64,000 nucleotides of DNA from Styela clava (GCF_964204865.1 NC_135251.1:26226001-26290000), one strand, 5' to 3'. Numbered from the stretch's first letter, positions 47,166-59,689 are shown. Made by a program: numbers and translations. The notes: generated from the letters alone by a model not told the origin.

Positions 47166-47596
47166 GCCATGAAACGAGGACACGAAAAACGCCTAGACAC
47201 GAGTTTCGTAACGCACATGTGGAAACTAAATAAATTCTTCAGTTTTATATGAAAATGAACGTACTGAACGCATTACAGCTTGTTCCCACTAACGGAAGTT
47301 GCACATTTTCTATAAAAAATGCTTTAATAATCCTAATGCAAAAATTATATATATATATATATATAGTGAATCATCAAAAACCGTAGGTTTACAACAACAC
47401 GGAATAAAAAGTTGCATTCATTTTGTAGAAGCCATAAAACGCATCAATTTTTATGCAATGCAGTCACAAAGTAACATCGTGAGTACAAAAATAAATCGGT
47501 TATTTCTTACTGAGAAATTTACACGGAAAAGTCAAAAAAATTAAATGAATCAGTATGTACATAACATAGAGAACAGGAATATTACAATTAGTCTTT

Positions 47597-48629
47597 TCAG
47601 TTTATGTGGTTGTGTATTTGAAACAAGGACAATATTTTTGGACACGTCAGTGTACATAACGATCGTTTCAATGCTATGTTGTTGTTGTTCATATTCTTCT
47701 CCGTCACCCTAAAATCGCTTTTCTCTTCGAATACAGGACCAAATGCTTTGAAATTTTCAGTTGTTAAAGACTGATTTTTTCGCCAGAAGGCTATTACTTT
47801 TACTTATTTCAAAAATTTCTGTGGACTTTAAGACATTCCTTTTTTATGAGTCAGAATAAAAAATAGCGACACCTCGTGACGTGTCCATATATTTGAGCTT
47901 AGCTCTCTTGTTTATAGAAACAAGAATTTCGACACTAACAGATGTCTGAAAAATCTGATAAATAGTATTCATCATAAATATTAACTTCAATATCTAATTC
48001 ACTTTCCTTTAAAATTGCTTCCGAAATCCTCATTCCTATCAAGTGCAGAAGAATGCCATGTATTTCAATATGAACAGCCTGTTGCAACTGTTATGATTCT
48101 CATATACCATTAAGCTTTTTTTTTTATTCATTTTATTCTTACAGGTACAGTATAGCGCTGATAGCAGCAGCATTGGTAGCGTGCGTTACGTGGGATGGGT
48201 GGAACATTGTCGCTTTCTCCTGTAGTACCGTATCTAAAATTAGGAAGAAAATCATATTCGGAACAACATGAGTGTTTTTCGACAAATAAAAAATACCACT
48301 AAATACTGACTAATACTTCTCTAAGGTATTGCATTTAATCTTATATACTACAGTCCTGCAGTGTTTGCATACTATACTACAGTACACTGAATCTCGATAA
48401 ATGACACAGTCTTAAATGCCCTATATACTTTAAAACATCAACTGTCAACAATTTGATACAAGATTACTCACCTCTCAATCGCTTCCAATGCTATTTTTCT
48501 TTCAACTCCTGCATAACTTATTATTGCTGCCCAGGTTCTTGTCGACTCTGTGAATTCAGACCAACTGATATTAGTAAAGTTGGTTATTTTCCTCTCTTTC
48601 TCACAAACGGGCATTACACAAACGGCCAT
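47597..48629 (-). CDS. Small three-exon gene of unknown function
   Basis: Minus-strand exons 48629-48472, 48233-48143 and 47770-47597 join in frame: phase 2 across the first intron, phase 0 across the second. All have GT-AG borders; donors are GTGAGT and GTAAGA. The 140-residue product starts at an ATG in good context (AAAATAATGG). It has an N-terminal part with W-S-E-F...R-T-W-A-A, then a cysteine-rich stretch (YQCCCYQRYT). From memory, the spacing of tryptophans followed by a PRNARYxxxCYxRYT-like block recalls an N-terminal module in many uncharacterised invertebrate proteins, but I cannot name it. The last exon is Asn/Lys-rich and less convincing; the true 3' end may differ. The protein has no signal peptide or membrane segment. 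Confidence 0.5.
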
Positions 48630-49339
48630 TATTTTCTGAATCAAATATACCGTAGAGTATATTATAGTAGTATAAGTCTGCTGAATACTCAAAAATCGTC
48701 ATTAAATGATTCATAAACCTTCCATACAAGCATGAAAATATCATTGTTTGTGACATACTGTATCTTTTCAAGTCTAGCCTTCCTTGAAGTTACCGTACCG
48801 TACCTATTTAACAACGTTTTATGAGCTAGTGCTCAACTAAATTTGCTATTCATGGTAATGAATAATGATGAACAAGTGTTTAATAGCTTACTTATACTTT
48901 TCAACACGGTATTAAAATAAATTTCCTAATAATAACTAGAAAAAACGATGGAAAAGCTACCCAAATCAACGCAAAAGTGAGCAGTACATCTGAGATTATC
49001 CGACCGCCTACAACTGATCAAATTCAAATTGTTACGTCGTGCAGAAATCTGCATTTATCGGCCACTGTTGTCGGAAAGGCTAAGATATAGGACAGATGGT
49101 GACACATACTTCTTGCAGTAGAAGCGCGTTTTTCGTAAAACGTGCAACTTTTGGAAATGGGAACAAAGTAATATTTGTTACTAAATTTCTAAGGGGCATT
49201 TTAAAATTATTTCGGGGTAGTTACGTCATGTGCGCTTCGGAACTGAATGATAAACGGCCTCGTCTCGCGACCTAATAAAGACATCGCAACATATTCACGA
49301 GTTGAACCAGGTTTTTCAGTTCAAAAAGAAACTTTGGTA

Positions 49340-49555
49340 CTCCCATAGTATGTGTACCAGGTTAGGATTAGAACCTAATCATTAGGCCATATTTTTATTC
49401 CGATTTTTCTTATTTTAGTTCCATTACGAGTTCGGGGACTGTTTGTGCTAGCCATGTGAATATACCCCCTCCCCATAGGTTTCCGTCCCTTTACTCAACT
49501 TGATGTAAAGTAGGCGAACAAGATTTGTTACATATTGGTATACATACTTCTGGAG
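49340..49555 (-). mobile_element. Long-form palindromic MITE, reverse orientation
   Basis: Reverse-oriented copy of the 53165-53373 element: begins CTCCCATAGTATGTGTACC and ends GTATACATACTTCTGGAG. Interior CGAGTTCGGGGACTG and CATCAAGTTGAG-like blocks are conserved. Confidence 0.8.
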
Positions 49556-49962
49556 CGTCGAAACTTTTACATCAAAATGATCCGTGGCATAGATTAGAAC
49601 AGTTCAGGTTTTGATGATATAACATAAACAAAAACGTTCATTCAGGCTTATCATATATATATATAAAACAAAACAAAAAAACGGGACAGTCCGAAATGGA
49701 AAAACCTTGGTTCGATTCGTAGTCTTAGGAAACGTCCACTTCCTTTTCGGCGTTTTGAATAATTTGACGATAGTACAGTTTACGTTAGATGTTGAATTGA
49801 CGTATTAGGTAGTCAATAAAGAAAGCGATTTTTTTCATAACAATAGGAAGAAACATATATATTAACAACATAATAACAAAACGATCCATATAATTTCGTG
49901 TTCAGAAAGCACTGAACTATTTCATCATGAAAACTACTTTGCTAACGATGAATTTGAAAATT

Positions 49963-50230
49963 TCTTGCGGAAGCTTGTCAAATGAATAAATTCTAATAAC
50001 AAGCTGGAAGTCGGTGCTGATAATTGGGGATTGAATGTGATTTACTACACGATTCCAATTTCCATTGTTGGTTTTAGCTTTTGGCGCCTCTGCCATAATA
50101 TGTTACTCACCATTGTGTCTACGAAAAGTAACAAAAAAACAAAACGGTCGGAATAATATAAAATTTTGAGGAAGCTTGTCACAACTGCCAAACGAATAAA
50201 TTTTGTCTACGAAAAGTACCAAAAATAAAA
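49963..50230 (+). pseudogene. Degenerate GLNVIYYTI-module ORF, unit A
   Basis: The frame reads RKLV, a stop, then NSNNKLEVGADNWGLNVIYY and FSFWRLCHNMLLTIVSTK before another stop. The same module occurs as two tandem copies in units B and C. No family was recognised. The amino-acid pattern is better preserved than expected for random sequence, but stops interrupt it here. Confidence 0.45.
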
Positions 50231-50615
50231 TGTCAAAATATCATAACCTCTTTCTCTGAACAATAAAGATATCGAAACATATTTACGAGTCAATCCAGGT
50301 TTTCCAGTTTAACAAAGAAACTCGTACATTAAAATGATCCGCACGCATAGATTAGAACAGTTTTAATGTTTTGAGGAAATGACATGAAAGAAAAATTTTA
50401 TCTACCTTTAACTTCAGGGCGAATTCGTTATTTTTGATGCGGAGTCACTTCTTTTTGGTAGTTTATTAAACAGTACTGGCAGAGTTTAGTTTCGATGTAT
50501 ATTTCTATGATAGTGACAAGTGCGTTGCATTGATCACTTCGCATGACACTTTTTAAATGTTGACAGATTATTTCTTCTATTTCATAAGGATTGTAGAATA
50601 CAAAAGCTGCAGAAA

Positions 50616-51738
50616 ATGAATTGCAAAAACTAGATCATACCTGTCGTTCTCCTTTATTGCTGCATAATAGCAAGTGAGTTGTATGTCATATTTTCTATCG
50701 AATTGCAATTGGAACAAATTAAACTTTTTAACGTTAATTGTTAATTTGTTACATTTTTTAATAAAATGCAATATGAATAGAAACATTTTAGAAGCTCTAC
50801 AATTTGAAGAATTTGACTACAATGAAGATTTTGATAAAAATCTCGAGAAAGAATATCCTCAAAAAATTTTGGATGAAAAAAATATTGAAGCGGAGATTGA
50901 CACCGATTTTGACGACGATGAAGACTTTGAACCAGACCTGGAGTCAAATTTTGAAGCCATATTCGAGGATGATTTTGAGCCTGATTATGAAAAATTTCTG
51001 GAGGTTTGTACAACATATTAAATAACCACCAAGACAGCAATCACAATACATGCCTTTATTTTTTGAAAATACCAATTCGCTGTTTCATAGAAGTGCCCCA
51101 AATTCTACGCAGAATTTAATGAAATTATATGGATATTTGTCTGTTGGTCTTACGAAGCGTGAAAGCAAATAGTACATTTTAAATGGTCAATGGTCACCTT
51201 ACTTTCGTGACTAATTTTTATACTTAGCTTTGCCTGTGTTTTCATGCACCTTTGCATGTAAATTCATTTCGCCTTCCAATATTTAAAAAAGCATGTCTAC
51301 ACCAAAACTCCACCAAACAAAACGTTTGGTAGCGACCACGAAAGCAGAATATAAAATAATTTAATAAAATGAAGAGTGTGCTTTTGTGACTTTTCCTGTC
51401 ATGTTTTCCTTCATTTTAAGCATTGATTTCTAAAATAATAATAAATATAATATATCTGAATTTAAAATTGTATTTTTTAATCATATTGGTCACATGTTTT
51501 TTAGAAATGGATTCTGAAAAGAAAACGTTCTTTGTGTAAAAAGTTCAAGTTATGTGAGAAAGAGAAGCATGGGTTCAAATCTGGATGTGCTAATATTGAG
51601 AAGACTGACGTGCACAACAGTTTATTCCCTGGTGTCTGGAGTAAGTTTAAGTGCAAATTTCAATTAAACTTTGTCTGCGGGATATTGAAAATTATCAAAG
51701 TTATTGCGAGATCCAATTTTTGCTTGCGACCACAATGA
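50616..51738 (+). pseudogene. Secreted acidic/cationic Cys-rich peptide gene, copy A (nonsense in exon 1)
   Basis: Exons 50616-50673, 50792-51003 and 51505-51738 correspond exactly to copy C. Exon 1 encodes the start of a signal peptide, but codon 6 is TAG (50631-50633) where B and C have AAG. Exon 2, the acidic prosegment, and exon 3, the basic six-cysteine segment, remain open. Cysteine spacing in exon 3 is C-x5-C-x10-C-x21-C-x7-C-x14-C. A poly(A) signal AATAAA lies at 51875-51880. A frame through the intron upstream of exon 2 (from 50674) could in principle supply another start, but without the signal peptide. Confidence 0.75.
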
Positions 51739-51941
51739 TCGATAAAAAGTAAGAAGTGCGCTTTACATATATCGTTGAACAGTGCAGTTATATCTAAATG
51801 AGATATAATTAGGGCTACTGGACGAGGCAAATTGCAAACGGTCATGCCGAATACTATTATAGTGACACACGTTTAATAAACGGCAACAGTTTAGCCCGAT
51901 GGGCGTGTCAGTACAATATCCTCTATGTATTTGTCCATAAC

Positions 51942-52351
51942 TAGGGCTGGGCATTTTCGACTACCTGATGATTTCAGAATGGAATCGAATATTTTTTTCG
52001 AATCGAATCTCGAATACTTGAGAGATATATAATTGTATGTAACTTTCTTCTTGTATTTGGTCCTCCAGATACACAAATTACTAGAAACGTAAAATACATC
52101 ACTCAGACAGATTGCTGAGCGTACACAATAAAAAAATACATTTTCATCAATAACTCACTACAGAAATGAGTCATATGTCAGAATTGCGTTGAACAATATG
52201 ACTTCCATGAAAAAAATTGAGAAATTTACCTCGACAATCGGCGGAAAGGAATTAAACAAGATGGCGGCGATACAAAATTTTGCTCTGAACCGCTTCGAAT
52301 AGTTTACTATTCGATTCGATTCGAATATTCGATTCAAAATGCCCAGCCCTA
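51942..52351. mobile_element. Non-autonomous hAT-type element in unit A
   Basis: Ends TAGGGCTGGGCATTTT and AAAATGCCCAGCCCTA are perfect 16-bp inverted repeats. The flanks TCCATAAC and TCCGTAAC agree at 7 of 8. Subterminal CGAATCGAATC words are present. The same insertion, with the same flanks, exists in units B (59185-59595) and C (62355-62759), so it predates the duplications. Confidence 0.88.
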
Positions 52352-53164
52352 TCCGTAACCGAAAAGCTTTTTTTTTTTCAAAAATGCCATTCAGTTATAA
52401 TCAGTTTATCCTTGCCTTGCAAATCTTAGTTTTTCCTTTTGCTTCTTATCCGTTGCTTTTTATACTTGTGTTATTCAAAGTGTCAACAACCTTTCTACGT
52501 CCAAGCGACGAAAAAAATCTGAAAATCAAAACCAATCCGTTCAATTTATAGATGCTGTTTATCGGCGATTAATTATTGTCGACGAGGTGGTCACTGATGT
52601 ATAACAGAAGTATAAAATTTACAACTTTTTTGTACAGAGAAAATAGCTGCAAAGTTGTGCGTCAAGTGTGAAGAGCTATGCAGAAGGGGATAAAGGCCTA
52701 CCAGGATTCATTTAATTACTGATTGAAATAAATTTGGTAAAGAATTTACGTCAATGTTTGTAACCGGAAAAGAAAAAGAAAATAAAGATAGATTTAAACT
52801 ATGATATTTTTTCAAGTTTTCATTTTCACCCAAGAACTGATCAGTGAAACTGTGTGCTCGAATAAAATAAAAATAAAATCTTCCCATAATAAAATAAAAA
52901 CTCAAGCTGAATTAATATACCAGCAACGTGTAATTAGGATTCTGCTCATCATGACATCATTCGCAAAGAAGATATGTTCCAAAGCAATATTTGAATAACT
53001 AGAAGTATTTTCACTACTCTTGCGTGTAATTTAAAACTTTAGAAAACGTCATTATTGACTATTTACCCCATCTAATTCCATTTTTTTTTTAATTGTGTAT
53101 ATTGTATATCGAGACGTAGAACTATAATACCTTTCATAAGTCAGTAATTAGCCAATTTTTTATG

Positions 53165-53373
53165 CTCCGGAAGTATGTGTACCTTTATGGATGTAACTGA
53201 TTTTTTTCGCCTATTTTACATCAAGTTGTTAATTAAAGGGACTGAAACTTATGGGCATGGGGTATATTAACTTGGCTAACACAAACAGTCTCCGAACTCG
53301 TAATAGAACTAAAATGAGGATAATCAGAATAAAATTATGGCCTAACCCTAACCTGGTACACATACTACGGGAG
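53165..53373. mobile_element. Long-form palindromic MITE in unit A
   Basis: Begins CTCCGGAAGTATGTGTACC and ends GGTACACATACTACGGGAG, with the shared GAACTCGTAATAGAACTAAA interior. It is also present in unit C at 63576-63784. Confidence 0.85.
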
Positions 53374-53945
53374 TACCCAATTTTTGTTAATGATTATTTA
53401 CTCATTTTAAACTTCTGCATAACGAAGTCATTTATTCTGCAGAGTCATGGATGTTTATTCAATTGATAATCCTCTTCTTAGCAGTTAGCAGTAATAGACC
53501 TAAATTAAGGACATTTGGAAGAATCGTTGTAATGACCCCCAAGAGTCGTTCCCTTGAATTTAATAATCTTTTGAAGCTGTAACTCTTCACAATCTAGGAG
53601 GTTTTTGCTGAACTTTCGTATCTTATAGAAAGTTTACGATTTAACATGTTAATATATATCTATATATAAGCAAGAATAAATTTTTGATCATAGTAAAATT
53701 TGGAATGAATGCATTGCTTGATCTTTTCCGACGTAATCTGTGGTCTAACGCCAAAACCAGAAGTGAGAAAATTTTCCATAGACTTAGAGCAATGATTGGC
53801 AAACATGATGTACTACCGGGCAAAATATACACTTTTCAGATAGCGTGAAGGCCACAACAGATTTGAACTTATGCGAAAGGGGAGCCGCCACGCAACTTGT
53901 AATTTTGTTTACGTCACCACACAAACGAATTCAATTGAGGCCCTA

Positions 53946-54495
53946 ATTGTTTAAAAGAAATATAAATAATGATCTTTCAGCGAAATACACAATTGTACAG
54001 TCTTAAACCAATCAAAGTTTCAAAACAATTGGTCGGGTTCAAATATACGTAGATGCAAAGATATTGGAACCTCATTCTGAAGTTATTCGACCATTTAATA
54101 TCTACTGACGGTAGTCACTGTATCGGACGGGTGTATAGTTAACGAGAACACACTTTTGTACCGGATACAGCCAAGGTTTAGGTTAGAGTTGCACTCGAAA
54201 GCATTCATGATTTAAGAAAAATTGTTTAAAAGAAATATAAATAATGATCTTTCAGCGAAATACACAATTGTACAGTCTTAAACCAATCAAAGTTTCAAAA
54301 CAATTGGTCGGGTGCAAATATACGTAGATGCAAAGATATTGAAACCTCATTCTGAAGTTATTCGACCATTTAATATCTACTGACGGTAGTCACTGTATCG
54401 GACGGGTGTATAGTTAACGAGAACACACTTTTGTACCGGATACAGCCAAGGTTTAGGTTAGAGTTGCACTCGAAAGCATTCATGATTTAAGAAAA
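53946..54495 (+). repeat. Two-copy 275-bp tandem duplication
   Basis: The segment starting ATTGTTTAAAAGAAATATAA is repeated head to tail with a period of 275 bp, with only about two differences seen (GGTTCAAAT versus GGTGCAAAT, and TTGGAACC versus TTGAAACC). No coding content. Confidence 0.93.
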
Positions 54496-54920
54496 AGGTA
54501 CAATCGGTACCTTTTATATGTATACTGTTTTCTGATATAAACCCAATTTGAAGAAGTTTTTTCCTTCGCTCGAAACAACGTTTTCCAATCGGGGTGAAAT
54601 TTCTCAACAAAGATAAATTTTGTCGTTAATGGGGAGCGTTTTTCATTTGGTGTAGTAGTACATATATTTTTCATTTCTTCAATATTGTTATAATACTCAT
54701 TTAAGCACACATCATAAACTACTAAAACTGTACAAAATCCACAGTTTCACCAGCGCATAACACCAGCTGAGACGAAAAAGTAAATTCTCGCTCTCTCTCT
54801 CTCTTTCTAATTTTGAATTTTCTAAAACAGTAGTTTTAGGCATAGTGATGCAGAAATAAAGAGTTACAAAATAGGCGAAGAGGAGATTCAATTCTTAAAC
54901 TGTTTATTATTTGTTTAGAG
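54496..54920. other. No gene recognised; short CT microsatellite
   Basis: A CTCTCTCTCTCTCTCT run lies near 54788-54804. Otherwise AT-rich sequence up to the hAT target site. Confidence 0.4.
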
Positions 54921-55238
54921 CAGGGGTGTGCAACCTTTTTCGTAGGCGGGCGAAATATCAATAACCGGGTGAAACCGCGGGCCGCACCAACATATAACAC
55001 AGCTTTCAAATTCAGCTTTCTATTAGTTGCAGGCACAAAATGATGTCTTTTTGTTATTGATCTCATGTCATCATTAGGGGTCCTTGCAGAAATGATAAGT
55101 TAAAACGCCTAAATTGTTAGCTTTTGTATCTTTTAATATTATTTTTTTTTCAAACTGCTCTCCAGTTGCCTCCGCGGGCCGCACAATTTTCCTTTGCGGG
55201 CCGCATTTGGCCCGCGGGCCGCACTTTGCACACCCCTG
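54921..55238. mobile_element. Non-autonomous hAT element (318 bp), first of a same-site pair
   Basis: Ends CAGGGGTGTGCAA and TTGCACACCCCTG are perfect 13-bp inverted repeats. Identical duplications GTTTAGAG flank it (54913-54920 and 55239-55246). It is rich in GCGGGCCGCA words and has no ORF of note. Confidence 0.93.
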
Positions 55239-55246
55239 GTTTAGAG

Positions 55247-56451
55247 CAGTGGTTCCAAACCGGTAGGAAATTTTCCACTAGTGGGAAATTTGGAGGTTGT
55301 AGGTGGGAAATTGAATGCTCCTCCAAAAATGTACGCACAACAACACAATTATTAAGTATTACACAATGAAAATCAAAATATATGCCATGAAGCCGAAAAA
55401 GATTCCCATTCAATTAATCAAAACTTTAGTAAAATATCACGTTGTTGGGCATGATATTCTGATCGTGCTACGTAACTCATTTTGATCTTTGGTCGGCCGA
55501 TAACAACCTCACAGGCATGTCTCGAGCGAGCACTAACGCTTTAAATTGAACGTTACGCAGGAAGATTTTTGTTGCAGAGCCGCAAAAGAGAACAGTTTTT
55601 ATTCAAATGTCTTGGGTAAGCACGCGCGCTATGATGAACAAATATTTGACCCGTCCCTCCATTCTGCTAAATTGTTAATAAAAGATAATGGCTTATGTAA
55701 AAATAAAGTACGATCATAGTCATATCGGCTACGTTTCACGTTTTTAACGAAAATTTTGAGCAACTGCCGCAATGCGTTTTTTGCACTAAGACCATTTCCA
55801 ATGGTTCTATGTAGCCCCATGAAATGGAGCAACATATTTCAAATACCCATTTGCTTATCAGTTTGCTAAAAAAAATTGCAAAATAAAAGCAGGATAAGAT
55901 TCGACAACATGGGCAATTTCAAATGAGTTCAAAGGTGATATCAACTGCGTCATTTCTAGATGTCCTGCGAATAGCAAGAACCAAAAGTTCCATAACATCA
56001 GTGGGGCATAAATGAAACTTTGTCTCGTGGAGTGTGATGATCTTCTGCCGAGTAAGTCTGCGCCGTTAAAGATGATTGGATCTCCTTGTCCAATAGATTA
56101 AAACTTCCGGTCTATCATATAAAAAAAAACAGCAGAATTGATATAGACGGTGTAATGTTATGTAAACTTTGATGCGTTTTATGTAATTTTAAGCGTTGAA
56201 TTGTTCTATTCGATGGATAACACTGATTTTCTTTACACGGATCGTCACTGTCTTGGGATGCTAGACGGCGCAATGAATGTTCTCACAGGGCTTCAACCTC
56301 TACACCAATTGCAAGCCTTTATCATAGAAAGTCATACCAATTATTATTGACAGGAAAATTATTCTTTTTAAATAAGTCCATATATAATAGTAAATAACAA
56401 CTCAGCCTAATCGGAAGTGGGAAATTGAGATACAAAGGTTGGGAACCCCTG
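55247..56451. mobile_element. Non-autonomous hAT element (1205 bp), second of a same-site pair
   Basis: Begins CAGTGGTTCCAAACC immediately after the target repeat and ends GGTTGGGAACCCCTG. Flanks are GTTTAGAG (55239-55246) and GTTTAGGG (56452-56459), 7 of 8 identical. Subterminal GTGGGAAATT words occur at both ends. No transposase ORF was seen. Confidence 0.88.
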
Positions 56452-56596
56452 GTTTAGGGCTATTAAGATTCTGTCGTGGGGAATTTCACGTTGAAACTAC
56501 ATCAGATTCACAAACTTGAAATTAAAATTCAATTAAAATAAGCACTGAACTATTTCGTCATGATAACTACTTTGCTAACGACGAATTTGAAATATT

Positions 56597-57104
56597 CTTG
56601 CGGAAGCTTGTCAAATGAAAAAATTCTAATAACAAGCTGGAAGTCGGTGCTGATAATGGGGGATTGAATGTGATTTACTACACGATTCCAACTTCAACTT
56701 CCGGCTTCAGCTTTCGGCGCCTCTGCCATATTATGTTACTCACCATTGTGTCTACGAAAAGATACAAAAAAACAAAACGTCGGTCGGAATATTATAAAAT
56801 TTTGAGGAAGCTTGTCACAACTGTCAAACGAATAAATTCTAATAACAAGCACGAAGTCGGTACTGATAATGGGGGATTGAATGTGATTTACTACACGATT
56901 TCAACTTCAACTTCCGGCTTCAGCTTTCGGCGCCCCTGTCATATGTTACTTACTATTGTGTCTACGAAAAGTACCAAAAATAAAATGTCAAAATATTATA
57001 ACCTCTTTCTCCGAACAATAAAGATATCGAAACATATTCACGAGTCAATCCAGGTTTTCCAGTTTAACAAAGAAAAATTTTATCCCGGCTTATCATATAT
57101 ATAA
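56597..57104 (+). pseudogene. GLNVIYYTI-module ORF, unit B (two tandem modules)
   Basis: The frame 56664-57104 is open for 146 codons. It holds the end of a first module and a complete second module about 213 bp further on, both with GLNVIYYTI, SGFSFRR and MLLTIVSTK. Upstream of 56664 the frame contains a stop. No signal peptide or known domain is evident, and splice sites could not be fixed. It may be exons of an unknown gene or a decayed paralogue. Confidence 0.4.
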
Positions 57105-57867
57105 TATATGAAACGAACAAAAAAACGGGCAGTGCGTATTGGACAAATCTTGGTTCGATTCGTAGGCCTAGTACTGCTGAAACATCACTGGAAAACGTGC
57201 ACTTTCTGTTCGGCATTTTGAATAATTAAACGAGAGTTAAGCTGACGTTAGATATTAAATTGATGTATCAAACTTACAACAATTATGACAAAACAATATA
57301 AGTAGTCTCTCTCCCTCTCCCACGAAACTAGTGAAGTGAGTAGCAAATCAGAAATAATAGACTGGTTCCAACAAATACAAACAAAAAACAGCCTTTTCGG
57401 GGGTAATAGATGTTCAACGACGTATTATGAGGAGTACAGATTAAATTATTGCGCAGTCGGGTTAGAGTTGTAACCTGGCTCATAAATCGAAAACATAGTT
57501 TCTGATTTGATCATTTTTAATCTTGAACAATTATTCATTGAAAGTAGCCCAACAGTCAAAATGTCTGAAATTACTGCGATATTTAAAAAATATTTTTTGT
57601 AATATCTAACTCAATCCGACCTAACTCTAAATTCTGAACTATATTGATCTACCTTTAACTTCAAGTCGAATTCGTTATTTTTGATGCGGAGTCACTTCTT
57701 TTTGGTAGTTTAGTAAACAGTACTGGCAGAGTTTAGCTTCGATGTACATTTCTATAATATTGGCAACTGCGTTGCATTGATCACTTCGCATAACACTTTT
57801 TAAATGTTAACACATTTTTTTTTCTATTTCATTGTAAGGATTGTAATTAATACAAAAGCTGCAGAAA

Positions 57868-58981
57868 ATGAATTGCAAAAACAAGATCATACCTGTCGTT
57901 CTCCTTTATTGCTGCATAATAGCAAGTAAGTTGTATGTCATATTTTCAATTGAATTGCAATTGGAACAAATTAAACTTTTTAATGTTAATTGTTGTTTTG
58001 TTGCCTTTTTTAATGAAATGCAATATGAATAAAACATTTTAGAAGCTCTACAGTTTGAAGAATTTGACTACAATGAAGATTTTAATAAAAATCTCGAGAA
58101 AGAATATCCTCAAAAATTTTTGGATGAAAAAAATATTGAAGCGGAGATTGACACCGATTTTGACGACGATGAAGACTTTGAACCAGACCTGGAATCAAAT
58201 TTTGAAGCCATATTCGAGGATGATTTTGAGCCTGATTAGGAAAAATTTCTGGAGGTTTGTACAAATAACCACCAAGACAGCACCCACAATACATGCCTTT
58301 ATTTTTCGAAAATACCAATTCGCTGTTTCATAGAAGTGCCCCAAATTCTACGCAGAATTTAATGAAATTATATGGATATTTGTCTGTTGGTCTTACGAAG
58401 CGTGAAAGCAAATAGTACATTTTAAATGGTCAATGGTCACCTTACTTTCGTGACAAATTTTTATACTTAGCTTTGACTGTGTTTTCATGCACCTTTGCAT
58501 GTAAATTCATTTCGCCTTCCAATATTTAAAAAAGCACGTCTACACCAAAATTCCACCAAACAAAACGTTTGGTAGCGACCACGAAAGCAGAATATAAAAT
58601 AATTTAATAAAATGAAGAGTGTGCTTTTGTGACTTTTCCTGTCATGTTTTCCTTCATTTTAAGCATTGATTTCTAAAATAATAATAAATATAATATATCT
58701 GAATTTAAAATTTTATTTTTTATTCATATTGGTCACATGTTTTTTAGAAATGGATTCTGAAAAGAAAACGTTCTTTGTGTAAAAAGTTCAAGTTATGTGA
58801 GAAAGAGAAGCATGGGTTCAAATCTGGATGTGCTAATATTGAGAAGACTTATGTGCACAACAGTTTATTCCCTGGTGTCTGGAGCAAGTTTAAGTGCAAA
58901 TTTCAATTAAACTTTGTCTGCGGGATATTGAAAATTATCAAAGTTATTGCGAGATCCAATTTTTGCTTGCGACCACAATGA
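57868..58981 (+). pseudogene. Secreted acidic/cationic Cys-rich peptide gene, copy B (nonsense in exon 2)
   Basis: Exons 57868-57925 (signal peptide, intact), 58043-58254 (acidic prosegment) and 58748-58981 (basic Cys-rich segment). In exon 2, codon TAT of the other copies is TAG at 58237-58239, so the predicted product ends just before the basic segment. Splice sites, all six exon 3 cysteines and the AATAAA at 59118-59123 are kept. A truncated acidic secreted product remains possible. Confidence 0.78.
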
Positions 58982-59184
58982 TCGATAAAAAGTAAGAAGT
59001 GCGCTTTAGATATATCGTTGAACAGTGCAGTTATATCTAAATGAGATATAATTAGGCCTACTGGACGAGGCAAATTGCAAACGGTCATGCCGAATACTAT
59101 TATAGTGACACACGTTTAATAAACGGCAATAGTTTAGCCCGATGGGCGTGTCAGTATAATATTCTCTATGTATTTGTCCATAAC

Positions 59185-59595
59185 TAGGGCTGGGCATTTT
59201 CGACTACCTGATGATTTCAGAATGGAATCGAATATTTTTTTCGAATCGAATCTCGAATACTTGGGAGATATAGAATTGTATGTTACTTTCTTCTTGTATT
59301 TGGTCCTCCAGATACACAAATTACTAGAAACGTAAAATACATCACTCAGACAGATTGCTGAGCGTACACAATAAAAAAAATACATTTTCATCAATAACTC
59401 ACTACAGAAATGAGTCATATGTCAGAATTGCGTTGAACAATATGACTTCCATGAAAAAAATTGAGAAATTTACCGCGACAATCGGCGGAAAGGAAACAAA
59501 CAAGATGGCGGCGATACGAAATTTTGCTCTGAACCGCTTCGAATAGTTTACTATTCGATTCGATTCGAATATTCGATTCAAAATGCCCAGCCCTA
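59185..59595. mobile_element. Non-autonomous hAT-type element in unit B
   Basis: Orthologous copy of 51942-52351, with the same 16-bp inverted ends and the same flanks. Confidence 0.88.
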
Positions 59596-59689
59596 TCCGT
59601 AACCGAAAAGCTTTTTTTTTTCAAAAATGCCATTCAGTTATAATCCGTTTATCCTTGCCTTGCGAATCTTAATTTTTTTTTAAATTTCT

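Larger units (their letters stand above)
49908..53620 (+). repeat. Large tandem unit A (3.7 kb)
   Basis: Begins around CACTGAACTATTTCATCATG and runs to about TTTTGAAGCTGTAACTCTTCA. It contains, in order, the GLNVIYYTI module, the peptide gene copy A, a hAT element and a palindromic MITE. Units B (56538-59683) and C (59684 to window end) are close copies, and most blocks look well over 90% identical by eye. Unit A has internal deletions relative to C around 50200-50420. Confidence 0.9.
56538..59683 (+). repeat. Large tandem unit B (3.1 kb, 3' truncated)
   Basis: Starts with the CACTGAACTATTTCGTCATG block like unit A. It breaks off just after the hAT element, near 59675, where CTTGCGAATCTTAA is joined directly to AATTTCTTGCGGAAGC of unit C. 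The last part of the unit, including the MITE, is therefore missing from B. Confidence 0.9.
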
